Notes: generated from the letters alone by a model not told the origin. A stretch of DNA of 64,000 nucleotides from Agromyces cerinus (GCF_016907835.1 NZ_JAFBCT010000001.1:682001-746000), one strand, 5' to 3'. Numbered from the stretch's first letter, positions 1 to 9,941 are shown. Numbers and translations: made by a program.

Positions 1-447
1 TCGGTCTCCGACCGGATCGGCCGCCGCAACACCTACATCATCGGCTGGATCGCCTTCCTCTCCACGGTGTTCCTGCTGTTCCCGCTCGTGAACACCGGCA
101 ACGTCTGGCTGCTCTTCGCCGGCCTCGCGCTCTTCACGATCGGCAACGGCTTCACCTACGGGCAGCAGGCCGCGTACTTCACCGAGCTGTTCCCGGCGTC
201 GATCCGCTACTCGGGCGTCTCGATCACCTACGCCCTCGGCGCGATCCTCGGCGGCGCCTTCGCCCCGATGATCTCGGCGGCGCTCGTGCAGGCCACCGGC
301 TCCGCGACGTCCGTCGCGTTCTACATCGCGGGCATCATGGTCGTCGCCTTCATCGCGACCCTGCTGCTGAAGGACCGCACCGGCATCCCGCTCGGCCCCG
401 ACCACGAGGCGGAGCAGTCGGCGAGCGCCATCTACGGCGTGAAGTAA
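1..447 (+). CDS. MFS transporter, C-terminal part (metabolite:H+ symporter type)
   Basis: This is the 3' end of a gene that begins before the window; 148 residues are visible. The first residues contain the loop motif SDRIGRR, the MFS signature between helices 8 and 9. About four hydrophobic segments follow, and the segment GNGFTYGQQAAYFTELFPASIRYSG is split here only in description: its core TELFPASIRYSG is typical of the MHS/sugar-porter branch that imports organic acids or osmolytes with protons. The protein ends in a short charged tail (KDRTGIPLGPDHE...). The substrate cannot be told from this part. A strong hairpin follows directly. A full-length member of the same family lies at 38956-40317 on the other strand. 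Confidence 0.85.
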   Translation, partial: SVSDRIGRRNTYIIGWIAFLSTVFLLFPLVNTGNVWLLFAGLALFTIGNGFTYGQQAAYFTELFPASIRYSGVSITYALGAILGGAFAPMISAALVQATGSATSVAFYIAGIMVVAFIATLLLKDRTGIPLGPDHEAEQSASAIYGVK

Positions 448-462
448 CCGGCAATCGAGACG

Positions 463-500
463 CGGATGCCCCGGCGGGAACCTTCCCGCCGGGGCATCCG
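463..500. terminator. Bidirectional hairpin terminator
   Basis: Two perfect 18-bp arms (CGGATGCCCCGGCGGGAA and its complement) are separated by only two bases. The hairpin sits between the convergent MFS gene and the ThDP enzyme gene, so it can end transcripts from both sides. There is no clear U-tract, as is usual in very GC-rich actinobacteria. Confidence 0.8.
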
Positions 501-520
501 TTGTTCGCGGAGCCGAGCGG

Positions 521-2188
521 TCAGCGCGAGTTCACGCGCACGATCTCCTCCTGGTAGGGCGCGACGACGGCGCCCGAGATGCGGCAGTCGAGCAGGAGGA
601 AGCGGCGCTCTGCCACGGGCGTCGCCGCCCAGTCGGCGAGCCGGTCGAGGTCGGAGAGGCTGCGCACGACCACTCCCTCGGCCCCGAACGCCGCGGCCGC
701 GGCCGCGAAGTCGACCTCGGGAATCAGCATCGGGGCCTCGGCGAGGCCCTTCAAGCCGTAGAGGTTCACCTCGGCGCCGTATGCGGCGTCGTTCCAGACG
801 ACCGCGACGCCGCGACCGCCTGCGGTACGCACGGCCGTCTCGAGGTCGGCGATCGCCATGAGCCCGCCGCCGTCTCCCGTCGTGAGCACGACCGTGGCCT
901 CGGGCTTGGCCGCCGCGGCCCCGGCGACACTCGGGAAGCCCTGCCCGATCGACTGGAACGCCGTGCCGACCATCATCATGCGGTCGGGCGAGGCGACCGG
1001 CCAGTACATGTTCGCCCACCCGATGAAGTGTCCGCCGTCGGAGACGACGACGCGATCCTCGGGCAGGAGATCAGCGATGCGGCGCGCGGTGCTGCGCGGG
1101 TCGAGTCGGCCGTCGGCGGCGAGATCGTCGCCCGGTTCGTACGCCCGCAGGGCGGTCGCATCGATCGACTCGCGCCAGCTGGAGGACTCCGCACCGACCC
1201 TCTCGAGCTCATCGACGATCGCGCGGGCCACGAGTGCGGCGTCGCCACGCACGTAGCCGCCCACGTTCGGGTGGGTGGCAGACGATGCGACGTCGACCTG
1301 GAACACGCGGGTGCCCGGGGCGAACAGCTCGCCGAAGCGCATCGTGAACTGGTTCAGCGACGCGCCGAAGACGACGGCCACATCGGCCTCGCGCACGAGT
1401 TCCATCGCGCGATCGGCGCCGAACCCGCCCGAGACGCCGAGGTCGTGGCGGGCGTCGGGGAACACTCCGCGGCCGAGCGCGGTCGAGGCGGTCACTGCAC
1501 CCGTGGCGGCGGCGAGCTCGCCGAGCACCTCACCGGCGCCGGCGAGCCAGGCACCGCGTCCCGCGAGCAGGAACGGCCGGCTCGCGCCTGCGAGTGCGAG
1601 CGCGATCTCAGCGATCTGGCGGTGCGCGAACTCCCCGGCCGGCGCGAGCGGCGCGGGACGTCGCGGGCTCGTCGCCTCGTGCAGGGCGCCCGCTTCGGCG
1701 GCGGCGACGTCGTAGGGGATCGCGAGCACCACCGGCATCCGGTACGCCAGCGCGTGCTCGATCGCGATGATCGTCGTCGCCTGCGCGTCGGTGCGGCCGA
1801 CCGTGTAGGTGCGGGCGCCGACCGCCGAAGCGAGGGCGATCTGGTCGACGTCCCAGGGGCGACGGCCGGAGGTCGGCTCGTCGCCGACCACGAGCACGAG
1901 GGGGACCCGGGCCTGCGCCGCCTCGGCGAGCGACGTGAGGGTGTTCGTGAACCCGGCACCGTAGGTCGAGGTCGCGGCGGCGATGCGGTTCGAGGCGCGA
2001 TAGTGCGCGTCGGCCGCCACGACGCCGCCCGCCTCGTGGCGAACGGCGGTGAACGAGGCATCCGTGGCGCGTTCGATCGTGTCGAGGAAGTAGGCGTTGC
2101 CGTTCCCCATGACGCCGAAGACGTGGTCGATGTGGGCGGAGAGGGCGTGCGCGACGTGCGCGGAGACCGAAGACATGGCGGTGTCCAT
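521..2188 (-). CDS. Thiamine-diphosphate-dependent enzyme, acetolactate synthase/decarboxylase-like
   Basis: The 555-residue protein has the three-domain layout of the acetolactate synthase/benzoylformate decarboxylase superfamily. The N-terminal pyrimidine-binding domain carries the catalytic glutamate (E52 in AVRHEAGG). A central domain follows, and the C-terminal pyrophosphate-binding domain has the metal/ThDP motif starting GDGGGLMAIADLE and closing with the N of VVWNDAAYG. The predicted reaction is decarboxylation or carboligation of a 2-oxo acid; the substrate is not clear. It stands alone rather than beside an ilvN-type subunit, so branched-chain synthesis is unlikely. I chose the ATG at 2188 because an upstream extension of 30 residues is basic, low complexity and unlike the family. 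A second ATG lies at 2176. Neither has a good ribosome-binding site, so a leaderless or weak start is likely. Confidence 0.82.
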   Translation of the reverse strand: MDTAMSSVSAHVAHALSAHIDHVFGVMGNGNAYFLDTIERATDASFTAVRHEAGGVVAADAHYRASNRIAAATSTYGAGFTNTLTSLAEAAQARVPLVLVVGDEPTSGRRPWDVDQIALASAVGARTYTVGRTDAQATTIIAIEHALAYRMPVVLAIPYDVAAAEAGALHEATSPRRPAPLAPAGEFAHRQIAEIALALAGASRPFLLAGRGAWLAGAGEVLGELAAATGAVTASTALGRGVFPDARHDLGVSGGFGADRAMELVREADVAVVFGASLNQFTMRFGELFAPGTRVFQVDVASSATHPNVGGYVRGDAALVARAIVDELERVGAESSSWRESIDATALRAYEPGDDLAADGRLDPRSTARRIADLLPEDRVVVSDGGHFIGWANMYWPVASPDRMMMVGTAFQSIGQGFPSVAGAAAAKPEATVVLTTGDGGGLMAIADLETAVRTAGGRGVAVVWNDAAYGAEVNLYGLKGLAEAPMLIPEVDFAAAAAAFGAEGVVVRSLSDLDRLADWAATPVAERRFLLLDCRISGAVVAPYQEEIVRVNSR

Positions 2189-2345
2189 TCGAGACGAAGA
2201 CGGAGGAGGATTCCGTATATGTCTCGCACGACGGCGGGGATCACCCGCGGTTCGGCTTCGTGCCCTTTTTTCGAGCACCGGCGCAACAGGGCGCCTGGAC
2301 GATGAGCAGCCTAGCGCAACGGCGCGGTGCGGTCGGTCTCGGAGC

Positions 2346-2510
2346 TCAGCGGCCGAAGAGCCGGGCGAAGAAGCCGGGCTCGGCCGGGTCGTTCTCGTGG
2401 CCGGTGCACCGGTCGCCCCGCGGAACGCCGCGCATCACCGAGTCGACGTGCTGGCCGCAGCCGGCCCACGTGGTCTTGCCGCACGTCTTGCAGGTCACTG
2501 CTCGGCACAT
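2346..2510 (-). CDS. Small Cys-rich protein of unknown function (54 aa)
   Basis: The 54-residue protein begins MCRAVTCKTCGKTTWAGCGQ and ends PGFFARLFGR. It has five Cys in CX4CX2C-X7-C plus one further Cys (RCTGH), with His residues nearby, so it looks like a small zinc-binding or thiol/persulfide-reactive protein. I recognise the pattern as a widespread conserved actinobacterial hypothetical protein, but no function is known to me. The frame stays open upstream to 2648, but the extension is basic and low complexity, so I start at 2510. A CsoR/CstR-like palindrome lies 33 bases upstream, which would tie the gene to copper or reactive-sulfur stress. That link is inference. Confidence 0.65.
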   Translation of the reverse strand: MCRAVTCKTCGKTTWAGCGQHVDSVMRGVPRGDRCTGHENDPAEPGFFARLFGR

Positions 2511-2542
2511 TCCGTCGGTTCCGTTCTCTCGGGGAGGCGGGT

Positions 2543-2561
2543 GAATACCCTGGGGGTATTC
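2543..2561. promoter_or_regulatory. CsoR/CstR-like palindromic operator
   Basis: GAATACCC-TGG-GGGTATTC is a perfect 8+3+8 palindrome. The layout of AT-rich flanks around a C-tract and a G-tract matches the known operators of the CsoR/CstR family (copper or persulfide sensors). It lies between the divergent 54-aa Cys-rich gene (start 2510) and the 98-aa gene (start 2638), and TATTC on each strand could serve as part of a -10 element. No CsoR-family gene is in this window, so the regulator would have to be elsewhere. Confidence 0.55.
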
Positions 2562-2637
2562 TTTCAGGCGCTCGGCTGGGAGATCGCCGACAGCATCCCG
2601 GCGCGACCGACCGTCCCACGCACGGCATGATGGTCGG

Positions 2638-2934
2638 GTGAAGACCACCCAGCTGCGCCAGTACGTGATCGTCGACGGACTCTACGAGGAGTTCGTCGCG
2701 TGGTGGCGGGAGGCCATGCCCGTGCTCCGCCCCGCGAAGGGGTTCGCCATCGAGTTCGCCTACGGCTCGCCCGAGACGAACGAGTTCACGTGGGCCGTGA
2801 GCGTGCCGGGCGACGCCGCCGAGTTCGAGCGGGTGGATGCCGCCTACAAGACCTCGCCCGAGCGCGCAGCGGTCTTCGAGGGGCTGCCCGACCGCGTCGC
2901 GTCGATGCGACTCTCCTTCATCGAGACGTACTGA
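2638..2934 (+). CDS. Conserved small protein of unknown function (98 aa)
   Basis: This is a 98-residue soluble protein starting with GTG. The N-terminal part (LRQYVIVDGLYEEFVAWWRE) and the later WAVSVPGDAAEFERVDAAY stretch suggest a dimeric alpha+beta ferredoxin-like (NIPSNAP/ABM-type) fold, judged by eye only. There is no catalytic signature. Its 3' end overlaps the convergent VanZ-RDD gene by 17 bases. It shares the upstream region with the Cys-rich gene and its palindromic operator, so the two may be co-regulated. Confidence 0.6.
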   Translation: MKTTQLRQYVIVDGLYEEFVAWWREAMPVLRPAKGFAIEFAYGSPETNEFTWAVSVPGDAAEFERVDAAYKTSPERAAVFEGLPDRVASMRLSFIETY

Positions 2935-3991
2935 GGTCTTCGGACTCACGCCCGGCCACCCGGTCGAACGCGTCCATGCCGGCCGCGGCCTGCCCGAGGC
3001 CGCGATGCCCGCGCGTCGTGAATGCTGCGACGAGGCTCGCAACGGCGAGCACCGCCGCTGCCGGCCCGCCGACGGGGTCGATGAGCAGGAGCAGGCTGTA
3101 GCCGCCGATGCCCGCGAGGAAGCGCACGACGCGCCAGAGCCATCGGGGCGTTCGGTGCTCGCGGGCGTCGATCAACACGGCCCGCTCACCGAGGGTCACT
3201 CCGCCGGTGAGGACCGAGATCGCCTGGGCGCCGATCGCCACGACGGTCGCCGACGCCGCGACCGCAGCGGACCACTCGAGCAGGGTCTCGCGACCGGACA
3301 GCACGAGGATCGCGGCGTTCACGGCGACCGAGAGGCCAGCCGCGGTGAGCCACACGCTCGCGAGGTCGACGAGCATCGCGAGCAGGCGTCGGCCCGTCGT
3401 GACCGGGCGTGCGACGGCGGCCGAGCCGTCGCCCCGGCCGCGGCGCACCACCAGGAGCGCCGCGAGCGACCCCAGAGCCGCGCCGACCGTGTTCGACACC
3501 AGGTCGCCCGTGTCGAACACGCGGTACGCGCAGTGGAAGACCCCCCAGACCCCGGTCAACTGGGTGAGCTCGATCGTGAAGGACACGAGCGCTCCGGCGG
3601 CGATCGCGACGGCGATGCCGCGGTCGAACAGGGCTCGCACGAAGAATCCGAGCGGCAGGAAGAGCAGCACGTTGAGTGCGAGCTGCTGCACAGCCGCGTT
3701 CGCGAGCAGCGAGCCGCCGTGCTCGGCCTGCAGGCGGGCGATGTCGACGACGTCCTCGAGCGGGTTCAGCACCACGCCGACGCACCGGAAGTCGTCGCCG
3801 TCGGGGAGCGGCAGCAGCGTGTACGCCCAGAGTCCCATCACGTAGAAGAGCAGCGCGACCCACCCGATCATCCGCATGGCGGAGAATCCGCCCCGGCGAC
3901 GGTAGCTGAGCGCGACGAGCGGCACGAAGACGACGATGAGCGCCATCGAGCCGAACAGGACGGCGATGACCCCCGGCATGATGCGATCCAC
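2918..3991 (-). CDS. VanZ-RDD two-domain membrane protein
   Basis: This 357-residue integral membrane protein has two parts. Residues about 10-180 form a VanZ-like domain with the family signatures NVLLFLPLGFF, FTIELTQL and RVFDTGDLVSNTVGAALGS. Residues about 195-320 form an RDD-like domain (three to four hydrophobic segments, with TGRRLLAMLVDL at its start and TLGERAVLI inside). VanZ proteins affect glycopeptide (teicoplanin) tolerance by an unclear mechanism; RDD domains are found in transporters and antiporters. The start is GTG at 3991; an ATG at 3979 is the alternative. The gene overlaps its convergent neighbour by 17 bases and is probably transcribed alone. Confidence 0.75.
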   Translation of the reverse strand: MDRIMPGVIAVLFGSMALIVVFVPLVALSYRRRGGFSAMRMIGWVALLFYVMGLWAYTLLPLPDGDDFRCVGVVLNPLEDVVDIARLQAEHGGSLLANAAVQQLALNVLLFLPLGFFVRALFDRGIAVAIAAGALVSFTIELTQLTGVWGVFHCAYRVFDTGDLVSNTVGAALGSLAALLVVRRGRGDGSAAVARPVTTGRRLLAMLVDLASVWLTAAGLSVAVNAAILVLSGRETLLEWSAAVAASATVVAIGAQAISVLTGGVTLGERAVLIDAREHRTPRWLWRVVRFLAGIGGYSLLLLIDPVGGPAAAVLAVASLVAAFTTRGHRGLGQAAAGMDAFDRVAGRESEDLSTSR

Positions 3992-4094
3992 TCCGAGAGT
4001 CTACGAACGCATCCGACAGGATCCGAAGCCGCGGCGTCGGGTCGTCGCGGCCGCACTCGACTCCGTGTACAGGGCGTCCGCAGCGAGACATCCG

Positions 4095-4100
4095 TAGAAT
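4095..4100 (+). promoter_or_regulatory. Possible -10 element for the GAPDH gene
   Basis: TAGAAT fits the actinobacterial -10 consensus (TANNNT). It would start transcription about 100 bases before the GTG at 4208. No convincing -35 is visible 17 bases upstream, so this is only a candidate. Confidence 0.3.
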
Positions 4101-4207
4101 CGACCCATCCCCGGAAGAGAATGCGGCCGATGCTGCCCACCGGCAGGCTCGCCCGCGAGGACACTGGTCGACGACGCCCTCCGCACGTTCGACCGAGAAG
4201 GAAGATC

Positions 4208-5701
<1,494 letters not shown>

Positions 5702-5749
5702 TCCACGATCCGATCCGCGATCTCGGCATCGTCCGAGTCGCGGTGACGG

Positions 5750-5780
5750 ATGCCCCGGTGCGCGCGAGCGCCCGGGGCAT
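5750..5780. terminator. Hairpin terminator after GAPDH
   Basis: ATGCCCCGG and CCGGGGCAT form a stem around a GC-rich loop 50 bases after the GAPDH stop codon. It separates this gene from the thiolase that follows on the same strand. Confidence 0.65.
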
Positions 5781-5812
5781 TCGGGCTTCCCAGGCCGTCG
5801 TAGGCTGTCTGC

Positions 5813-6988
5813 ATGAGCAGAGAAGCCGTGATCGTCGACGTCGTCCGCACTCCTGTGGGGCGCGGCAAGCCCGGTGGGCTCCTGTCGGGAATCCACCCCG
5901 TCGACCTCCTCGCCGGCGTGCTCGACACGATCGTCAATCGCAACGACCTCGACCCGGGGCTCATCGACGACGTGATCGGCGGCTGCGTCAGCCAGATCGG
6001 CGAGCAGAGCTACAACATCACGCGCAACGCGGTGCTCGCGGCGGGCTTCCCCGAGCACGTGCCCGGCACCACGATCGACCGGCAGTGCGGCTCGAGCCAG
6101 CAGGCGGCGACATTCGCGGCGCAGGCGGTGCTCGCCGGGCAGGCCGACATCGTCATCGCGTGCGGCGTCGAGTCGATGAGCCGGGTGAGGCTCGGCTCGA
6201 GCGCCGCGGGCGCCGACCCCTTCGGTTCGCGCATCCGCACGCGCTACCCCGACGGCCTCGTGAACCAGGGCGTCTCCGCCGAACTCATCGCCGCCAAGTG
6301 GGGCTTCGACCGCGCCGAACTCGACGCGTTCGCGGCACGATCGCACGAGCTGGCCGCAGCAGCACAGGAGGCGGGTGCCTTCGCGAGCGAGGTCGTGCCC
6401 GTGCCCGGCGTCGACTCGCTGACCGACGAGACCGTGCGACCCGGCACCTCGGCCGAGTCGCTCGGCGGCCTGAACGCGGCATTCCGCACCGACGACCTCG
6501 CCGAACGCTTCCCCGAGCTCGACTGGCGCATCACGCCCGGCAACTCCTCGCCGCTGACCGACGGCGCCTCCGCCGCCCTCATCATGAGCGCCGAGCGCGC
6601 CGAGCAGCTCGGCCTCACGCCGCGGGCGCGGTTCCGCGCGTTCTCGGTCGTGGGCAGCGACCCGCTCTACATGCTCACCGGCGTGATCCCGGCGACCGAG
6701 AAGGTGCTCGAGCGTGCCGGGCTGACCCACGGCGACATCGACGCCTACGAGGTCAACGAGGCGTTCGCATCGGTGCCCCTCGCCTGGCTCGCCGAGACCG
6801 GGGCGGATGCCGCGAAGCTGAACCCCCGCGGCGGCGCCATCGCCCTCGGGCACGCGCTCGGCTCCTCGGGCACGCGACTGCTCACGACGCTCGTGAACCA
6901 GCTCGAGGCCACCGGCGGCCGCTACGGCCTGCAGACGATGTGCGAGGGCGGCGGCATGGCCAACGCCACGATCATCGAACGCATCTGA
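5813..6988 (+). CDS. Acetyl-CoA acyltransferase (thiolase)
   Basis: This 391-residue thiolase has the full catalytic set: nucleophile C92 in DRQCGSSQQA, the NEAFA loop, H347 in GGAIALGHALGSSG and the acid/base C377 in TMCEGGGMAN. It would cleave 3-ketoacyl-CoA in beta-oxidation, or condense two acyl-CoAs. The start sequence MSREAVIVDVVRTPVGRGK and the length are typical. The hydroxyacyl-CoA dehydrogenase-type SDR gene follows only 52 bases later, so the two probably carry out consecutive beta-oxidation steps (oxidation, then thiolysis). The substrate class (fatty acid, branched chain or steroid side chain) cannot be fixed from sequence. Confidence 0.93.
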   Translation: MSREAVIVDVVRTPVGRGKPGGLLSGIHPVDLLAGVLDTIVNRNDLDPGLIDDVIGGCVSQIGEQSYNITRNAVLAAGFPEHVPGTTIDRQCGSSQQAATFAAQAVLAGQADIVIACGVESMSRVRLGSSAAGADPFGSRIRTRYPDGLVNQGVSAELIAAKWGFDRAELDAFAARSHELAAAAQEAGAFASEVVPVPGVDSLTDETVRPGTSAESLGGLNAAFRTDDLAERFPELDWRITPGNSSPLTDGASAALIMSAERAEQLGLTPRARFRAFSVVGSDPLYMLTGVIPATEKVLERAGLTHGDIDAYEVNEAFASVPLAWLAETGADAAKLNPRGGAIALGHALGSSGTRLLTTLVNQLEATGGRYGLQTMCEGGGMANATIIERI

Positions 6989-7040
6989 CGCTCGGGGCGA
7001 TTCCCGACCCGACCCACCCATTCCCGAAGGGACGCACCAT

Positions 7041-7832
7041 ATGCAGTTGAACGGATCAGGCGCGATCGTCACGGGCGGCGCCTCCGGGCTCGGGCGCAGC
7101 ACGGCCGCCGTGCTCGCCGCCGCGGGCGCCGAGGTCGTCATCCTCGACCTCCCGGGCTCACCCGGCGAGCAGACCGCGAGCGAGCTCGGTGACAACGTGC
7201 GCTTCGCGCCGGCGGATGTCACCGACGAGGCATCCGTGCAGGCCGCGATCGACCTCGTGCAGGAGCGTGCGCCGCTTCGAGTCGCGGTGAGCTGCGCCGG
7301 CATCGCGACCGCCGGGCGCACGGTCGGCCGCGAAGGCCCGCTGGCGCTCGACGCGTTCGAGCGCACCATCCGCATCAACCTCATCGGCACGTTCAACGTC
7401 GCCCGGCTCGCGGCCGCGGCGATGGCGGCGAACGACCCGATCACGGCCCAGTCGCTTCCGGGCGTGCCCGAGACCGCCGAGCGCGGCGTCATCGTGAACA
7501 CCGCCTCGGTCGCGGCGTTCGACGGGCAGATCGGGCAGGCGGCCTACTCGGCCTCGAAGGGCGGCGTAGCCGCGATGACGCTGCCGCTCGCCCGCGACCT
7601 CTCGAAGCTGCTCGTGCGGGTCGTCACGATCGCGCCCGGCATCATGCAGACCCCGATGATGGCGGGCATGCCGCCCGAGGTGCAGGCCTCGCTCGAGGAG
7701 CAGATCCCGCACCCGTCGCGCATGGGCACGCCCGCCGAGTACGCGGCCCTCGTGCGGCACATCGTCGAGAACCCGCTGCTGAACGGCGAGACGATCCGCC
7801 TCGACGGCGCGATCCGCATGCAGCCGAAGTAG
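7041..7832 (+). CDS. SDR-family 3-hydroxyacyl-CoA dehydrogenase (HSD10-like)
   Basis: The 263-residue short-chain dehydrogenase has the cofactor motif TGGASGLG (residues 11-18), NLIGTFNVARLAA, and an active-site region VNTASVAAFDGQIGQAAYSA containing the catalytic Tyr; the Lys follows three residues after that Tyr. The AAFDGQIGQAAYSASKGG segment is characteristic of type-II 3-hydroxyacyl-CoA dehydrogenases, which oxidise 3-hydroxyacyl-CoA with NAD. GAAGGGA lies about ten bases before the ATG. It is in tandem with the thiolase and probably in the same transcript. Confidence 0.9.
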   Translation: MQLNGSGAIVTGGASGLGRSTAAVLAAAGAEVVILDLPGSPGEQTASELGDNVRFAPADVTDEASVQAAIDLVQERAPLRVAVSCAGIATAGRTVGREGPLALDAFERTIRINLIGTFNVARLAAAAMAANDPITAQSLPGVPETAERGVIVNTASVAAFDGQIGQAAYSASKGGVAAMTLPLARDLSKLLVRVVTIAPGIMQTPMMAGMPPEVQASLEEQIPHPSRMGTPAEYAALVRHIVENPLLNGETIRLDGAIRMQPK

Positions 7833-7837
7833 GTCTC

Positions 7838-7910
7838 GATCGGCGGCCGGCCGGTGCCGGCGACCCCCGAAGACCCCGAAGACGCCGACGGCCTCGGCCG
7901 GCCGCCGATC
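7838..7910. terminator. Long inverted repeat between convergent genes
   Basis: GATCGGCGGCCGGCCG and its exact complement (16 bp) flank a 41-base loop. The structure lies just after the SDR gene and runs into the stop codon of the convergent membrane-protein gene, so it probably acts as a shared terminator. Confidence 0.6.
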
Positions 7911-8937
7911 AGGGCTGCGCGGGCGCCGCCGTGCCGACGAGGCCGAGCGCATCGCGACGGCTTCTGCGCATCGCATTGACGACGCCGAGGATCGCGTCGG
8001 CGAGGGCGCCGGCGACGATGCCCGCAACCAGCAGGATCGGCAGCACCTGCTGAGCATCGGCGTCGAGGTTCGCCTCGAACAGCTCGACGAACCCGGGTGC
8101 GAACAGCGCTCCGGTGACGATCAGCCAGATCGACGGCACTGCCCAGGCGAGATCGAGCACGATGTTCGCAGCCGCGGCGGGCCACGTCCAGCCGGAACGG
8201 AAGATCCATACGGCCATGGCCGCTTCGAGCCCCACGAGCACGAGGAAGTACGGCAGCCAGAACGACCAGAGCGCCGGATCGAACACGGGCAGCAGGCCAT
8301 CGAGGTGGCCCCACCGGCTCGGCCCGAACTGCTGCCAGACCACGAGTCCGACGATGACGGCGAGCCAGAACAGCGTGGCGATCAGGCCGATGCGCCGCTC
8401 TGCTGGGCTCGCCCCGGCGACGGCGGGCAGATCCCTCGGCGACCAGGCGACCACGTCTGCCTCGTCACTCGCGGGCGCACGGTCGATCGCCGCGAACACC
8501 ACGGTCGTGAAGAAGGCGATGTAGACGCCGGTGGTCAGCAGCACGAACCACGTCGTGCCGAAGGTGCCTGCGCCGACCTCGCCCGTGATGAACTGGGCGA
8601 GCAGGTAGGCGCCGGTGACCGCGGGCACGGCGCTCCACTCCGTGATGACGAGCACGCGCTTCCACGTTGCGTACCACCGCGGGCCGATGAGCATCGGCGG
8701 ACGATCCGCGTAGCGGGCTGCGAGCCGGGCCGGGTCGCCGAGGGCGGCCAGCGCGTCGAACTCGGCCGCGTCGGGCGTCGACGAGCCCGAGCCGACGCGG
8801 GCGTCGATGTCGTCGCGGATGCGCTCTTCGAGTTCGCGGGCGAACTCGCGCGCCTGCCGGCGGGGCAGGCTGCGGGAGGCCGCGATCACGTAGCGGTCGG
8901 TGAGTTCGGTTGTGGAGTGCATCGCGTTCTCGCTCAT
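7909..8937 (-). CDS. PadR-operon membrane protein, paralogue 2
   Basis: The 342-residue protein has a cytoplasmic N-terminal helical domain (LTDRYVIAASRSLPRRQARE ... LGDPARLAARYADRPPMLIGPRWY) followed by about six hydrophobic segments. This prefix resembles the HAAS/DUF1700-type domains typical of membrane proteins encoded next to PadR regulators. It is clearly paralogous to the gene upstream: the start, the LIGP motif, the WQQFG motif and PALWSFWLPYFL occur in both at the same places. Its ATG overlaps the stop of that gene (ATGA, 8934-8937), so the two are translationally coupled. A role in envelope or antimicrobial stress is common for such pairs, but nothing here proves it. The frame stays open much further upstream by chance. 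Confidence 0.72.
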   Translation of the reverse strand: MSENAMHSTTELTDRYVIAASRSLPRRQAREFARELEERIRDDIDARVGSGSSTPDAAEFDALAALGDPARLAARYADRPPMLIGPRWYATWKRVLVITEWSAVPAVTGAYLLAQFITGEVGAGTFGTTWFVLLTTGVYIAFFTTVVFAAIDRAPASDEADVVAWSPRDLPAVAGASPAERRIGLIATLFWLAVIVGLVVWQQFGPSRWGHLDGLLPVFDPALWSFWLPYFLVLVGLEAAMAVWIFRSGWTWPAAAANIVLDLAWAVPSIWLIVTGALFAPGFVELFEANLDADAQQVLPILLVAGIVAGALADAILGVVNAMRRSRRDALGLVGTAAPAQP

Positions 8938-9941
8938 GCCTTCGCCCCAGATGTCGCCGTGCCCGCCGCCGCTGAGGGCACCGCTCGGCCGGCACGGTAG
9001 GCCTTGATGCCGCCGTCGATGACGTCCCAGGTCGCGACCCCGATCACGACCACCACGATGATCGCGACGATGACGGGCCCGGAGTTGCCCCACGGCCACT
9101 GCATCGCCTCGAGCGCCTCGTCGGTGATGAGCTGTCCGGTCAGGAACAGCCACAGCGCAGGCACCGTGAACGCGACGTTCAGCACGAGGTTCGCGCCCGC
9201 GAGCCACCAGTTCCACCCCCATGAGTAGAGGGCGATCGCGAAGAGGATCTCGAGGGCGATCAGCGCGAGGAAGTACGGCAGCCAGAACGACCACAGTGCG
9301 GGCTCGAGCAGGGGGATCGGCTCGCGCACGCCGTCGTGGAAGACGACGCCGAACTGCTGCCACACGATCGCCCCGGCGAAGATGCCGAGGAAGACGAGCG
9401 AACCGATGAGCTCGCCGAGACGCGACGTCTTCGCCGGCTCGGGGAGCGCGGGCAGCATGTCGAGTGTCCACGCCGCATCGATGCCCCGCCGGCCGGCTTC
9501 GGCCGGAGTGCGCTCGAGGACTGCGAAGACGAGCGTCGTCCAGAACCCGAGGTGCACCGCGATGGAGATCGCAGTGGCGACGGTCGCGCCGATGGCCTCG
9601 CCGATGTCGGCGCCCGACAGCAACTGCCCGAGCAGCACGCCGGCTGCCCCGATCGGCAGCACGATCGAGTAGAGCAGCTTCAGCAGGCGCCACCACATCA
9701 GGTAGTACTTCGGCCCGATGAGCTGCAGCGGCCGATCGATGTACTGCGCGGCGAGGGCCGCGGGGTCGCCGAGTTCGGTGAGTGCGGCGCGCTCCGCGTC
9801 GGCGGGGGAGCTGCCCGTCTCGACGAGCGCGTCGGACGCGTCGCCGATGCGCTCGCGCAGCTCGCGTTCGAACTCGGCGCGCTGCGCCTCGGGCAGGGTG
9901 CGGGCGGCGGCCCACACGTAGCGGTCGGTCAGGCTGGTCAT
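8934..9941 (-). CDS. PadR-operon membrane protein, paralogue 1
   Basis: The 335-residue protein has the same plan as its downstream paralogue: an N-terminal domain (MTSLTDRYVWAAARTLPEAQ, then LTELGDPAALAAQYIDRPL and the LIGPKYYLMWWRLL boundary), then about six membrane segments, with IVWQQFGV and PALWSFWLPYFLALIALEIL. The start ATG overlaps the padR-type stop codon (ATGA, 9938-9941), giving a three-gene unit PadR-paralogue 1-paralogue 2. The pair probably arose by tandem duplication and may form a heteromeric complex. The function is unknown. Confidence 0.72.
   Translation of the reverse strand: MTSLTDRYVWAAARTLPEAQRAEFERELRERIGDASDALVETGSSPADAERAALTELGDPAALAAQYIDRPLQLIGPKYYLMWWRLLKLLYSIVLPIGAAGVLLGQLLSGADIGEAIGATVATAISIAVHLGFWTTLVFAVLERTPAEAGRRGIDAAWTLDMLPALPEPAKTSRLGELIGSLVFLGIFAGAIVWQQFGVVFHDGVREPIPLLEPALWSFWLPYFLALIALEILFAIALYSWGWNWWLAGANLVLNVAFTVPALWLFLTGQLITDEALEAMQWPWGNSGPVIVAIIVVVVIGVATWDVIDGGIKAYRAGRAVPSAAAGTATSGAKA

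Noticed and set aside
2837..4207. Upstream extension of the GAPDH frame to a 954-residue protein
   Set aside because: The extra part is antisense to the VanZ-RDD gene and low complexity; the GTG at 4208 has a good ribosome-binding site and begins the family sequence.
8938..9915. N-terminal extension of the second PadR-operon membrane protein to 668 residues
   Set aside because: The extension is another frame of the first paralogue; the ATGA overlap at 8934-8937 gives the natural start.
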